Below, piece by piece: positions 23,854 to 36,800 of a stretch of DNA of 64,000 nt (within the stretch, counting starts at the first letter, position 1; every line of letters starts with the position of its first letter). Source of the DNA: Polydactylus sextarius (Eukaryota; Chordata; Actinopteri; Polynemidae); contig CM028920.1 in the NCBI GenBank assembly GCA_016801845.1, positions 2,294,001-2,358,000 of the forward strand, in the 5' to 3' direction. The notes under the pieces are model-generated. The model worked only from the letters and a program-made list of their open reading frames with translations. It had not been told where the DNA came from and did no database searches. The position numbers and the translations under genes were made by a program.

Positions 23854-26800
23854 ATCGCCATTGGCCTTTGCTTATTAATGTAGGCTTTCAGGAAACTATT
23901 GCTGCGCTGATGTTTCCAGCTCTAATGTAACTGGCAGAACAATGCAATGTTAATTTGTTTGGTTTCCGGCAAAGGACTGTGAAAACAGTGATGGCCACAG
24001 AGACAGGAAGGGACATTAATAGATGAAGGAATGTTAGGAGATGGGGGAGGGTGGGGTGAGTGGTGTGGAGGGGGCCTGACAACGTCCAGAATGTGCTGGA
24101 GGATGTTGGACAAAGAACAAGGTTAGAAAACGACACATTAGTAACTGATAATAGAATGAACAATCACTGTCACAGCCACTGGGCTTCAATCTTCGCGTTT
24201 GTCCACATGTACGTCATTTACATGTCGGTTTTTACTGCAGTCACACGTCAAATTGTCTGTGGAAAAGCATGTATCAGTCAAGTTATTTTATCATTCCTCA
24301 CGCCTCAGTCATCTTGTCTTATTTTAAACAGTTAAAGAGTCAAAGCTGCAGCTGGCTGAACTGATCTGAAACCAAATCACAAGTGGAGAGATAATAGAAA
24401 CAAGTCAAGATACTGATATCATGACTTAGATTTCATTTGTTGTTTTGATTCTATTCAAACACAGTGGATGACTAAAGACATTCTAAAGACAGATAATCCC
24501 TCATTTCCTCTCACCTCGCGTTTTCTCACAGCTCATCTCACTTCTTTAGAAATAGATTTATCTGTATCTATTTGGTACTTTTCTAGACTTTGGGGCTACA
24601 CAATGAGCTGTACCCTATGAGTCACTTTAACACATTCAAAGTGTTTTGCCCACCATGACACACAGACTGAGGATCGGGGACTCAAACCCTGGCTGATCAG
24701 TGGTGTGCAGTGACCTGTGCATGGAAATGATGCATATATTAAAAGAGGTTCCATCTGGTTTCTCTGATTATGAATGGAAGATAATGGCATTGTAATCAGA
24801 AGTTAAATCTATTCTTTTGCAGTCAAATAATCAAGACAACTTGTTTTTGTTGTTTTACCTATGTGTCATTAGGTCACCTTTTCAGTTTGTCTCTCCGACT
24901 CTCTTTGACCTCAGTCTGTGTGTGTGTGTGTTGAGTCATGTGGAAGTTCTCTCTTCACAGTCTGAAGTCAGTGATGGTACCCAGAGGATTTGCCTATCAG
25001 TAATAGCACATGCTATTCTACTCAAAAACAACAAGCTATCTAAGACCACACATGTGTCTGCTGGGCGTATGACTGCACTGCTTTACTGCACATCTACTGT
25101 GTGAGTGTGTGTGTACACGTATCTGTGCCTTTCTTTCACTTCCCTATTCTAAATGAACACTGAGCCGATTTCACAACAGTGGCAGACATTGGATTAACAT
25201 GCACACAGTGTGAGACAGTGTGCACATGCGCACACCAACAAGATTAAGACCCTGATAAGATTCAGAAGTGTTTCTTTTTTTTTGCATAATGAAATAACTC
25301 TAACTATACACTCTCTAACTCTAACTATACAACTTTTTTTTTATTCTTTCATAAGAAATTGGAGCATATTGGAAGTAACTGGAACACATACAGTAATTCA
25401 AAGACTCGACATCCCCTGAAAAACCTGAAAGAACTCAGGACTGATAAGATGCTTTAAAACTCATTAAATGTTAATTATTAACTAGTGCATTATTATTATT
25501 ATTATCATTATCATCATCAGCCTGATGCAGTTTGACTGTAGTGTATAAAACTGATATTCCTGGTCTCCCTCATCTTTCTCCTCCTCTCCCCCTCCCCCGC
25601 TTTCCTCTCTCTTCCTGTTAAAGACAGATTTTTCCTCTCCACTGTCACCAGGTGCTGCTCACTCTGGGAACTCTGGCTTTTCACTTTAAAATTGTAAAGT
25701 CTCCACATGACTATATAAAGTGCCTTGAGATAAATGTATTCTGTGGTTTGACATTACAGATATGAAACTGGACTGAGTTGAGTTGACTTTAAAAAAGCAA
25801 ACAAATGAAGTGAAGTGAAATGGCAAATCAGGCATTAATACTGCAACACTATTACATGTGACATGTAACATACTATACAAATTAACTTAACAACTGGGCA
25901 AACAGATCAGGACATGGACACATGGAAGTACGCTAAAAAATGCTACATGTGGTCACTTTCAAACTCTCTAGGTCTCTAGGTCTAGGCGGGGATCAGGAGG
26001 AATGAGTCCAGAGCGGAGTGGAAAAGGTCTTGTTGGATCCTACTGAGATGATTCGGCAGCAGAGCAGCTAATAATCATGAAGGTGAGGCAGACGAGACAG
26101 AGCTGGGTGAAACAAAGCAGGCAAGGAGCTGGATGTGGAAAATACAGGAATGAACAACTTCAGAGAACAACAGGAGAAAAACACACTGTGATACAACCTA
26201 TAGTCATATATATGTACAGGAACATGTACGAAATCACATAGCACACCATTTATGATCAGTATTTACCATGAGTCCATGTAAATCAGATGTTTGATCGTGT
26301 CTTTGTGAATACTTGGCCAATCCTTGTCATGTTTTCCTCCCTTTTCAGTTGAAGCATCTCCTCTTGACAGTGTGGTTCGTTCATCTCTAACTGGAACATA
26401 AAGCTTCTGGAGACAGACTTGTTTTAGTGTTGAACATTTTAGTGACAGTAGTTCACCAGCTCCTCCACCCACTACATATATATAAAACGTTTCAAAAAAG
26501 ACAATATTCATAACCATGACTTTTATTTCTAAGTTTAATGTTGACTGTGTAAACAGCAGTTGACACAACATTCTCACCTCAAAGTCCTTTTAGTAGCTAC
26601 TCTGGAGCTTTTGATTATATCACATTGTCTTCACCAGCACATCAGCAAACTCTATTATCAGCTGATGAAAACGGTGTAATTTGATCAAACCTAAACGGAC
26701 TTGAGGTCATTTCATCCATTTGCTGTGTGGATAACTCAGTGAACTAATGTCACATCACATCTGAACAACTTTTTACAGGTTGAGAGTATTTACATATTTA

Positions 26801-27403
26801 CGAGGAGGACCACTGTCTTTGTTTGATTTCCTCTTCTTGATATTTGATAAAGCTTCATGCTACAATGAGCTTGACCTCTCCTTTCAGATAAGCAGAGGTG
26901 AAGAGGAGTCCACGACCATGTAGACACACAGACTACTCTGAGAACAGTTGCAGACCTGACGCCTGTAACGCCACCACAGATCACTATACATCTAGTTGAA
27001 TAATGTCATTAAGTTGAATGTTTATTTTCCAAAGAAAAGGCAGTTAGACTTTTATACACACAACAATGGCAACAAACAACAATCTCTGAGACCTTAAAAC
27101 ATGCTCCTTTTACTTCCTGTCAGCTAACTGTGTGGAAATAGATCATCATCTACCGGAACATTAAGATCTCCAAAACCTTTTTACCCATGTGTAAACCTAT
27201 GTCTAATGAGAAAAAAGAAGGCGAGAGAGATAGAGAAAGAGAGAAAGAGATAGAGAGAGAGAGATGGATAAAGGGAGAAGTGTGTTTACACATGTTAACA
27301 TTCCTCCCCGTCCTTCATGAAACCTGTCCACTTGAGAGAGACAGGAGTGAGACTGACAGCCTCTGAGAGGTTTATGTCTGCTGAGCAATAATCAAGCATG
27401 TCT

Positions 27404-27404
27404 G

Positions 27405-27433
<29 letters not shown>
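27404..27433. repeat. (TG)n microsatellite
   Basis: TG repeat of about 30 bp, with a GA-rich run at 27220-27265 nearby. Confidence 0.9.
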
Positions 27434-27435
<2 letters not shown>

Positions 27436-28494
27436 TGTGTGTCACTGTGTAAACTAGACCGTGAGAGACACTTAAACAGCCATCAGAGCTTTTTGTCCTG
27501 CTGATGAGAGCTCTCTACAGAGACACACATCCAAGTCCACTGTCCCTGCTGCAGCAGACACCTGGCTGCTCCGCACTCAACAAGCTGCATTTAAATAAAT
27601 ACAACATATAAATAGAAATGAGTTGAAACTGTTGTGTAGTTTTGATTTTTACCAGTCCTGATGATGACTCTGCAGCCTGTTTCAGTTGTTTGTCTGTAGT
27701 TTCAGTCACTTGAAAACATCAGTACAGAAATCCACAGTCTGTGGACCTGCACTAGATCGAATTCATTTTATTTTCATTCTTTTATTTGGATTTTATTGGC
27801 TCATTATGTAGAAACTACACTGTGGAAAAAAATGTTAATACAATGTAAATAAGTTAAACTAGTTTCTCAAAGTTTGTAATAATGAAAGATAATTGCTCTG
27901 AAATGATCTACTAACGTGCTTCAATGACGGTGTCATTGAAGCACCTGCCACCTGTGACCTGTCTGAAAGTGAGCTGTAACATTATGAGGACACATATCAC
28001 ATTAAACTGCTGTCATTCATGTTTCTTATGCTCTTGGTCTTTATCCATTAAATACACTGTCATTCATTTTGTGGCTTCATTATCCAAATGCATGATAGAT
28101 ATGAATTCATATAAACACACAATTCTACACGAGCCCGACAGTTGCAATTATCAGGTCAGCAGCGGCCACACGCTCTCTATGGCTCCCTCTGCAGGTCAAC
28201 ATGAATCAGGTCAGCTGAACTGAGCTGTTCTATCAGGGTGATGGACTGTGACTTCAGTTTGTCAATAAATATGAAAATGATATTGATATGATATAAATAA
28301 TAAATATTTACTTATTTATTTATTTGTTTGTTTGTTGGTGAACAGCTTCTTCGTTATCCCAAATCATTATAGAATACAACCATCAGCATTAACAGCTGTT
28401 GAAATAGCAACACATTAACACACACACACTCCATGTACTAACAGTTCAGGTACATTTATTGGTTAAAAATCAATCCATCTATCTTCAGTCTGTC

Positions 28495-28526
28495 TTTGTT
28501 GACCACTGGTCTCAGTGGTCAACAAA
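28495..28526. repeat. Perfect inverted repeat, 14-bp arms and 4-bp loop
   Basis: TTTGTTGACCACTG and CAGTGGTCAACAAA are perfect reverse complements around GTCT. The inverted repeat ends 16 bp before the GATA microsatellite. Confidence 0.9.
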
Positions 28527-28542
28527 AAAGTTCTGGAGATCC

Positions 28543-28632
<90 letters not shown>
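28543..28632. repeat. (AGAT)n tetranucleotide microsatellite
   Basis: About 22 perfect AGAT units, intergenic. Confidence 0.97.
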
Positions 28633-30119
28633 CCACTCATTTTGTCTCTCTGATATATCCAATGATGTCCAGTTGCGACCCCTTCTGGCCAAACACCACA
28701 ATACTGACACATCCACACATTCTTACCTTGATTGAAATATGGTTGGCAAAACTTCCTGGAAACATTCTGTGATGATGGAGATATAACATAGGTTCTGTCA
28801 TTTTAAGACATTTTAATGTTGATTTTTTTAAATATTAAATGCTTGCCATTTGATCCACTGGGCCTCTGGCCTTGTCTGAAACATCTGGACAACCTCATTG
28901 ACTTGACTCCCCATCCTATTTCCGGATGTCCTTCAGTGCTATTTGTTTAGAGTGTAACTTACAATGGAGGTCAGCAGTTGTGTTGCAGCCTTTACTCCAG
29001 ACAGACTCAGGAAACTGGCAGGAAGCTGGCAGGAAGCTGGCAGAGCACGGAAAGGAAGAGCACATGGAGAGAAGAATAGGGACGGTGATAGTTCAGAGTG
29101 GAGCCTCGCTGCTGTGACCCGTATATCCTCCTCTAACAGGACACATGCACACTGATTATTACTCAGTGAGACTCACACATTATCCTTCTCTGAATAGTGA
29201 TGTAGAGTGATTTTGAGGGGTTGGCTGCTGTGGCACTTAATAGTGCTCACAGATCAACACAGCATTGACTCAACCAATCACATGTTAAATTATCAGCTTC
29301 TACTCATCAGATGAGATCAGAATGAATGAATGAAACTATGAATAAACCAAACGTTAACCACAGTGGAGTCTGGTCAGAAAATTTGCTCGTATCCATGTTC
29401 CCTCAGTCTGACTCAGACATTAAATCCTTGAACGTCAAACAAAATCAAGGTGTAAGCTAATACTTCATCAGAGCAGTGATATTAGTAAAGCTGAGCTGCC
29501 ATCAGTCGCTGCACCTGGTTGTTGTCTGTCAAGAGATAGTTAAATCACATAACTCCTCATTTCTGTTTGTGTGCAGATCAAACAAACAACATAAAGCATG
29601 TTCATAAAAAATAACTGCTGGGAAACTGCAGATCAGGACGACTGGGAGCTAAACTGTATCATTTGGAAATATGGATACTGGACTGTCTTGCTTCATATAC
29701 GACTGTGAGCTTTAGTTTGTTACAATTTAGTTGTTTAATTTGTTGTGTTTGTTGTTTCATGTCGACACAGTCACCGTCAGGGTTTAATGATGGTATTCTC
29801 TCATCATGGTCTCTTCATAGCCATAGAAATATGGGTCACTGACAAATCTTCATTTACAAGATTAGTATCACTCAGCACAACAGTTAATCTCACATCTAAG
29901 TCCAAAGGATTTAAAATCAATGGACAAGTCCTTTGTTCACCGGCAAACAGGACAGGAAACTCTGCAAACTGCAGAGTTAAAGGACAGGATGTAGAAGTGG
30001 GCTTCAAGAGGCCAACAGCCAAACATGATAGCACTGCACACACTCTCCTCTCTTCCTGTTTTCTCTCTCCTTTCTCTTCCTTTTAACTGTGATGTAACAC
30101 TGCTGCTGTTGATAGCCAC

Positions 30120-30260
30120 TAACTGAACCAACTGTTTGCTTTTGTAATTACAGCAGCTGGCAATCTAATTAGAGAGAAAGGAGACACATCTAGTGGAATC
30201 AGTGTCCCATTAGTGACAGTTAGTGCTTTTATTAATCTTTGGCTCATCTGTCAAACCTCA
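30120..30260. promoter_or_regulatory. Candidate conserved non-coding block rich in homeodomain cores
   Basis: Repeat-free sequence with AATTAC, CTAATTAG, CATTAG and TTATTAAT cores and a CAGCTGG E-box within about 120 bp. It sits 2.8 kb upstream of the first exoc6 exon. Function is inferred only. Confidence 0.35.
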
Positions 30261-31324
30261 AACCCACAATGCAAAACATTGCAATCTCTAGGAAATGAAC
30301 AACACTTTACAAAAATGTTCTTTTCTATCCAAATGATACAAACACAGACACCCACATGCTATCACAACAATAAATCATTCCAGCCATCAGTCAAAAAGAG
30401 GAATACGGTTCCATGGAGACCAAGGTTGTCATGGGGACAGAGGACACACTGACATTCCCTCCAGACTGTCCAAGGACACTGACAAGTATATAAGTATATA
30501 ACAGTATAGTAAGTATATGACAGTATAAAATCTGTCCCACCACAGCCTGGTCATCCCTGCAGTGTACTACAGTTATACATAAAGAGATGTGACCCAGACT
30601 GAGCTCTCTGACCAGACTGTGTCTTACTTAGTCAAGTTGAGTACATGTTCAGTCAGTGTGGTCCTGATCTAATCATCTTCCCTCTTCATCCTTTCCTCCA
30701 CTCACTCCAACTCATGCTTTGCCATTTCCCCCCACAACATGACTGCCTGTCTGTGGCATTTATATGGTTACTCAACAATTGAACAACTAGTATTTACGTG
30801 TGTGAGCAGAGAGTGTTTATAGATGTTAGATAAATAGATATTGGCCTTGTGTTTAGAGTGCTTCCCTCTCAATTTTAATTTTTAATGTTGGGCATCATGT
30901 AGAGAACTGTGTGTGTGTGTGTGTTTGACTTGGTTTGGGGCATGAGTTTCAGGTTTCATTGATTCTGTTTCATTTTCATTCAGTTATGTGTATGTTTTTA
31001 AGGTCAGTTCAGTAATGTGTAGATGGTCAGTAAAGCTGACTCAATTCCCATAGTGCATGTTGTGACTGCCACACAAACAGGCATATGTCTCTCAGTAGGA
31101 TATACACAGATGTGTTAATAAGGTCATAACTTCAGTATGAGCCAGATTTATTGACCCTGTGCTTTACATTTGTACCTTTAGACCCTATAAGGCCTGAGTG
31201 CTGACACACAGTGGCAGCAGGGTGAGACAGGTGAACAAGGCAATTATATGGTGATTCAAGCTGTTACACTTGAAAAACATAAAACCACAGCACATCGTTC
31301 AGGCTACTGGAGCAAGGCCATGTA

Positions 31325-31326
<2 letters not shown>

Positions 31327-31409
<83 letters not shown>
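31327..31409. repeat. Long (GT)n microsatellite
   Basis: Uninterrupted GT repeat of about 83 bp, the longest dinucleotide tract in the window. Confidence 0.97.
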
Positions 31410-31414
<5 letters not shown>

Positions 31415-31678
31415 AAGTGAGTCACTTCTTGTTTTTGGTGGGGTAATAAGGAAACTCATAGTCAGGGCTTTTGTAAAGAGCTTATTGTCAACTACTACAT
31501 CCACACTCCTAATGGCCCAATCCATTCTGAGAAGAATAGCAGGAAATAGAAAGTGGTTGTGTAAACTGGTCAAGGTCTGCTGTCTTACTCAAAATGTAAT
31601 TTCAGAACATGTGGTAAGCCCTCTGCGGTACTGTTGATGTGTCTACTTTCACACTGACATGGTTTAATGTAGCAGGTG

Positions 31679-31697
31679 TGTATATATATATATACAC

Positions 31698-31790
<93 letters not shown>

Positions 31791-31793
31791 AAT
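31679..31793. repeat. Compound microsatellite (TA)n(ACATAT)n(CA)n(TA)n(GA)n
   Basis: Five adjoining simple repeats in about 115 bp, read directly from the sequence. Confidence 0.95.
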
Positions 31794-32895
31794 AGAGATA
31801 AAGAAAGAACATTCTAAGTGTCCAATTGAGTGTTGTAAAGTTGTGTTTACTGTACATGTACGGTGTAAGCTATTTCACTTCACTTAACTTCGCTATCCAT
31901 GTAATGTAAAAGAAAATGTAATTGATCAGACAATGCCACTTTCTTCCATTGTTCCATGCTGATTAACTAGTCTGCAGCTACTCAGCCCTAAATAGAGAGC
32001 AACAGTAGCTCTTCTGTTGGATCAGATAAGACACAGACTGGCCTTCACTTCCCAAGCTCATCAATGAGCCTTGGACACCAACGACGCTGAGAATCAGTTT
32101 ACTTTATGGTGGGATTGGTTTTGTGTGAAAAGGATGAATACTGCTTTTACCCAACATGTTTAGAGAATAGAGCTTCAAAAGTTTATTAGAAAAAAAAAAA
32201 CATAGACAGAAAAAACAGAGAAATAAACTAAAAACGGAAAATATAGAAAGTGAGGAGCACCTGTCATAAGCTGCCTGCAGGGTTGTTCATTTACCAGAGG
32301 TATTATTGCTGTACAATGACAATGAAGGCTTTTATCATCAAGACACAGCAAAGCATTTGTTTAATACTAAAAGGCATTTTGAAGATAATGTTTCTATAAA
32401 GTTTGCAGATGAGAAAGGACGGATGATAAGATGATGAGAGTACAACCCTTTTATTTTAATTGATTTTTAATGACCCAGAAACATTTAGCCTCTGATGGGT
32501 TCTCTGATACCAGATGTCTAGGTGTTAAACTACAACTTTAATTCCAGTTATTTCACTCTCTTTACTGTCTACTTTACTTTACTGAACCAAGAACCGGCAT
32601 CGTCTCTGTGATTGCTGACTGTGCTTTGATCCAACAGGCCACACTTCTTATGGCTTCTTGTATTTCCTTGAGGTTTACAGTAGATGAGACAAATGTTAAC
32701 ACAAAGAGCAGCTGAAGTCGAGGTTGTTGGTTTCAAAGTCCGGGGAATCACACGGTCTCTTTTTCCTGTTGCACCCACTTTTTCTGCTGACCATAGCAGG
32801 TGCTCTGGAATTCACCACAAACACATCGTTCTCTGTGTCCTTGTCTTTCACATACGCACAGATCTAGTCCTCAGACGCAGAACGTGAAGGGAGAA

Positions 32896-33035
32896 ATGGC
32901 CACTGACAGAGTCCACGCTGCGCTACCTGATCCTCCTAGTCATTGTGAAGAGGATAACAAAGAAGAGGAGAAGATTTTTGGAAATATTTTTGCAGAGTTA
33001 GAATCTGTGGACCTGCCCCTGGGAACCACTTTAAG
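32896..33035 (+). CDS. exoc6: exoc6 alternative first coding exon 1a
   Basis: The ATG at 32896 opens 46 codons plus two bases before a donor (AAG|GTAAA at 33035). It splices in phase to 39374 and gives an N-terminus ending NIFAELESVDLPLGTTLR. This resembles the end of the alternative N-terminus known for a human EXOC6 isoform (an AEI..F.LP..ATLR pattern), so it is probably a true promoter-specific isoform of 815 aa. Exon 1b is 0.8 kb downstream. The upstream frame is open to about 32800, but the TSS is unknown. Confidence 0.8.
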
Positions 33036-33829
33036 GTAAAACACATTAAGGACAGATTTTCTGAATGGTAGAAATATTAATGTAATTTAAAAAAATGAGG
33101 GATGTAAAATATTGACAGATCTTGATATGTGCACCAATAGTCATCATGTTCCTTTATTAACATATGGAACCATATAGTAGTGTATACTATTGTCTGTACT
33201 GTATTTGGGCCGGAAAGAACAGGAACACAAGGAATGCATGCGCATGCAAAGTATAATTGAACTTTTAGCCCAATGCACATTTGAAAACACATTAAACATT
33301 AAATAAATTTCTTTATGAGAAGTAATATTTATTGTTTTGCCTCCAGTACTACTTGTTAGTCTTCAACCAGCTGACAACTCAGGGCTGAAAGGAAATATCA
33401 CTTTTAAATGATAATAGTTTATAACTTTTTTAATTCATTTTGATGACAATGCATAATTATAGTATATTCTTTAAAAAGACACTGGAATTGGTAAATTAAA
33501 GATGGGTCAATACCTTTCATCAAATGTAAATCTCTAGTCTTACTAGGTATCAGGTTCATGTCAATGACAATAGCCATGGTTTTAATTGCTGTGCACAGAT
33601 AAAGACACAATTTTAGAGCCATCTCTGAAATTACATACTAATTTAATAACTATTATCCACACTGATATAAATTCAGCATCATGGGTGACAGTGTGGGAAC
33701 GGATCGATGGAAGCAAGGCTACTGTGGTTGAATTCATAACAGCTGCAGTGCGCCCCCCACAGACCAGAGGTCACTACTGCACCGTGCTCTGCTGGAGCTG
33801 CAGTGATAGCCACAATACACATAACAATC

Positions 33830-36800
33830 ATGGCGGAGCATGAAACCCTGGAGTGTATAACGGAGCACGAGCGGATTTTACAGGAAATAGAGAGCACCGA
33901 CACGGCTTGTGTCGGTCCCACTCTTCGGTAAGAATCTATGTTTTCTTAGAGAACACGGACTAATTAAACTGCGTGTGTGTTCGGTCGCATCATTTACATT
34001 ATCAGACCTTTTGTTCGTGAGCTAGCTTAGCTAACATAGCCACCGGCAGGCTAACGTTAGCAGCCTTTCAGCAGGCTCTATGGTGCTGGACTAGGACATG
34101 AGCCTAGCTGGCTTGCTAACAGCCCAAGGTTGACCAGTATTTCAACCAGTTTAAAGCAGCAACAGCAAAAACAAGTTAGTGTGTAATTGTTCCGGGTATG
34201 TGCGTCCTGATGGACGGCTGTTGACCTGTCAAAAATGTAAACATCATTTGTGGGTGTGGCTGTGGGACATCACATCTTACTGATGTTAACAAACGGTGCT
34301 AACAATTGTGGTTAGTTGTCAATCATTTACAGTGAGTTAGCGACCATGACATTCCGTTATAACGCGGTTAGATGACTCATCTACGGGCCTCTGATGTTGC
34401 GTGGTTGTTGCCAAACAGCTTGGTGATGGTGAAATGGGATGTTGAGTTGCTCAAGCTAACGCTCTTTAGCTTGCTGCACTGACTGTGGCAGGTAGCTGGG
34501 ATGCTAGCTGTAAAGGCCATAGTGGATGACATGAGTTTGACTGATCAGTGTTTATAAAACTGACCTCAGCTCCACCTGATGTGTAGACACGCTGGGCTTC
34601 TAAGCTGCTATTCTGTGGAACCTTTTTTTATTTTTCTTTCTGATGATGTTATCAACACTTTCTTCTTTTAATATTACAGGTGATCCAGGTCAGTTGTTAT
34701 AAAATGTCAGTTGTGCCTTTTGCCAGCACATGATCTAAATAATGATCTTGGACTCATCTGATTTCTCTCTCTGCTTCCTGTCACATTTTAATGTTTGCTG
34801 ACATTTGATGGAGTTGATGTTCTAAAATCATTTGAATTTGACTATGGTGCAGTCAAATAGCGCAGTTGTTACAGTGACATTAGACAGATTATTGCGGTAA
34901 AGTGCAGTTAATCAATACATCTACAGTCAGGGATGGAGACATAATGTGTACTAAGTTATTGTGTATTTATTTTGAGTGTCTTTGAATCATTTATATCATA
35001 AAAACAGACTGATTGGCAAGACTGATTGGCAAAACAGGATTGTTCTTCTAGCCAACCAAGAAACCTAAAGTTTATTTAAGGTGTATGATGTCTATATATA
35101 TTTTATCATTTTACAGTCCATTTCTTCTGTGTACTCAGTGTGTGTTAGCTGTGTGATCATCTGTAGCCTGACAGTAGTGTTCACCCCCTCCTGGGTGTGG
35201 ACTAACTCGTGTGATTATAAAGAGGAAGTTATTAAAGGTGAAGTTATAAAAGAGGTTTGTTTGATACGTATGTATCGAAGGGTCGCTGGTATGACTGCCT
35301 CACTTTTCACACGTTGGAAGGTTGAATGATAAGGCATATTGTTTATGACCCGGACGCCACTTTAATCTGGCTGAAACTTGCTTCCTGTTCTTGTGGGAAG
35401 CAGGAAGACGATGATCTATTGGTTTCAAACGCCACCTGCTTTCAATCATTAATATCAGGGAAAACATGCAAGCATGTAGGCTGATGATTACTGGGCTGCA
35501 TTGCATGGACGTGCTTTTAGATATTCATTGGGAACACCAAAGGTTAGCCAGTGCCAGTTTTCCATTGTAAGAATGTTCTGCTTGATTTGAGATTTTCTTA
35601 CATTCTCTTTAATAACTTAACTTTGAAAAAAGAATAAAAGACTAGTAAGGAAAGTAAGACAAAAGGGAGTGTAAAACTGCTCCCTCACAAGCGCTCAGCT
35701 CTACAATAAAACCATAACATGTGACACAGGAACTAAAGTGACTAAAAATGACCCCTGATATTGTTTTGCATTGGATGTTACCTTCCTCTCTTGTCTTGCA
35801 ACTCAGACGAATCATTTGAAAGTGAGGGTGAACATGTGATAAGGTGAAGCAGCATGTGATTTGTTTAACAAAATGTCTCCAACTGTCTGCCTCACCTCTG
35901 CCCCACGGAGGTCTAATGGACAGGGTTTGTCAAGTGCATCAGTATTATTGTTTTTCTAATATATAGATGATCAATAAATAATAACAAATAATAATTTGCT
36001 ATAAAATGAATGAATGAAATAAAACAAAATACAATAAAAATGAAATTCAACTAATTGTGCTTGTTTATTGGCCACTAAAAGGAATATTCTGCTGGGATAA
36101 GAACCCATAGTATGTTATTTACCCCATGTGCTGCTCACACTGATAATGGTCAGTGCTTCCTTTTGATAACGGTTCAGTAGGAGTCTGTTTTTGGATATTG
36201 GACATTACAGTTGGTTTCAGCCTCAAAGAATTTACAAAAATTATAAAGATGCAACTCACAAGTTTTCTGTCTCAAAATGTGGTTTCCTCCTTAGAAATTA
36301 GAATTAGACATATGATCTAATGTGTCATCTTATTTTGTAAGTTGTCTGTTGCACAATCGACGACCTCACAACTGAAGACAAGCATCGGTTGTTACCAGGT
36401 CAGTTTAAACCGGTAACCTCAGTCGGTAGGTTATTGAGATGCAGTCTTGTGTTGTAACTCCCCTGCAGACGACGTAAAGAAACATGGGTTTGAACAGTTT
36501 ATTGTTTGAGACGAGTGACATGGATTTTAAGATGATTTATTTAATGAAATAGAAAAAAAAAAGACCATATTTGTCTACCATAAAAAAAAAAAAACTGCCA
36601 TTATCACCTAAACATACAAGAAGCAAAAAGAAGCAAACGTTGCATTAAACCACACCACCCCAATACAAAATGTATAGTTAAAGAGTGGTTATGTTGGATT
36701 ATTATTTATTTTTTATATATTGTTTTTTGGGAATTTTGTCTTTATTTATAGAGACAGTGTAGAAAGACAGGAAACTCAGTCAGTTGCATATATAAGCTAA

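Larger units (their letters stand above)
16571..32895. other. hhex-exoc6 gene desert (16 kb), no protein-coding gene recognised
   Basis: No frame in this stretch resembles a known protein; open frames are short and many are microsatellite translations. The segment begins with the hhex 3' UTR. It contains an ATT-rich tract (16861-16946), several TG/CA tracts, a GATA tract, a repeat near 19527-19815, and complex blocks at about 20270-20400, 22280-22780 and 30120-30260 that resemble conserved non-coding elements. Because hhex is a developmental regulator, long-range enhancers here would be expected, but this is inferred. Confidence 0.7.

Noticed and set aside
28495..28526. Hairpin as a microRNA precursor
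   Set aside because: The stem is only 14 bp with a 4-nt loop, too short for a pre-miRNA, and flanking sequence does not extend the pairing.
28543..28632. Regular short repeats resembling an array
   Set aside because: A plain tetranucleotide microsatellite with no spacers; CRISPR does not apply to an animal nuclear genome.
29745..30131. Overlapping open frames on both strands before exoc6
   Set aside because: No similarity to known proteins, and the frames on the two strands are of similar length, as expected by chance.
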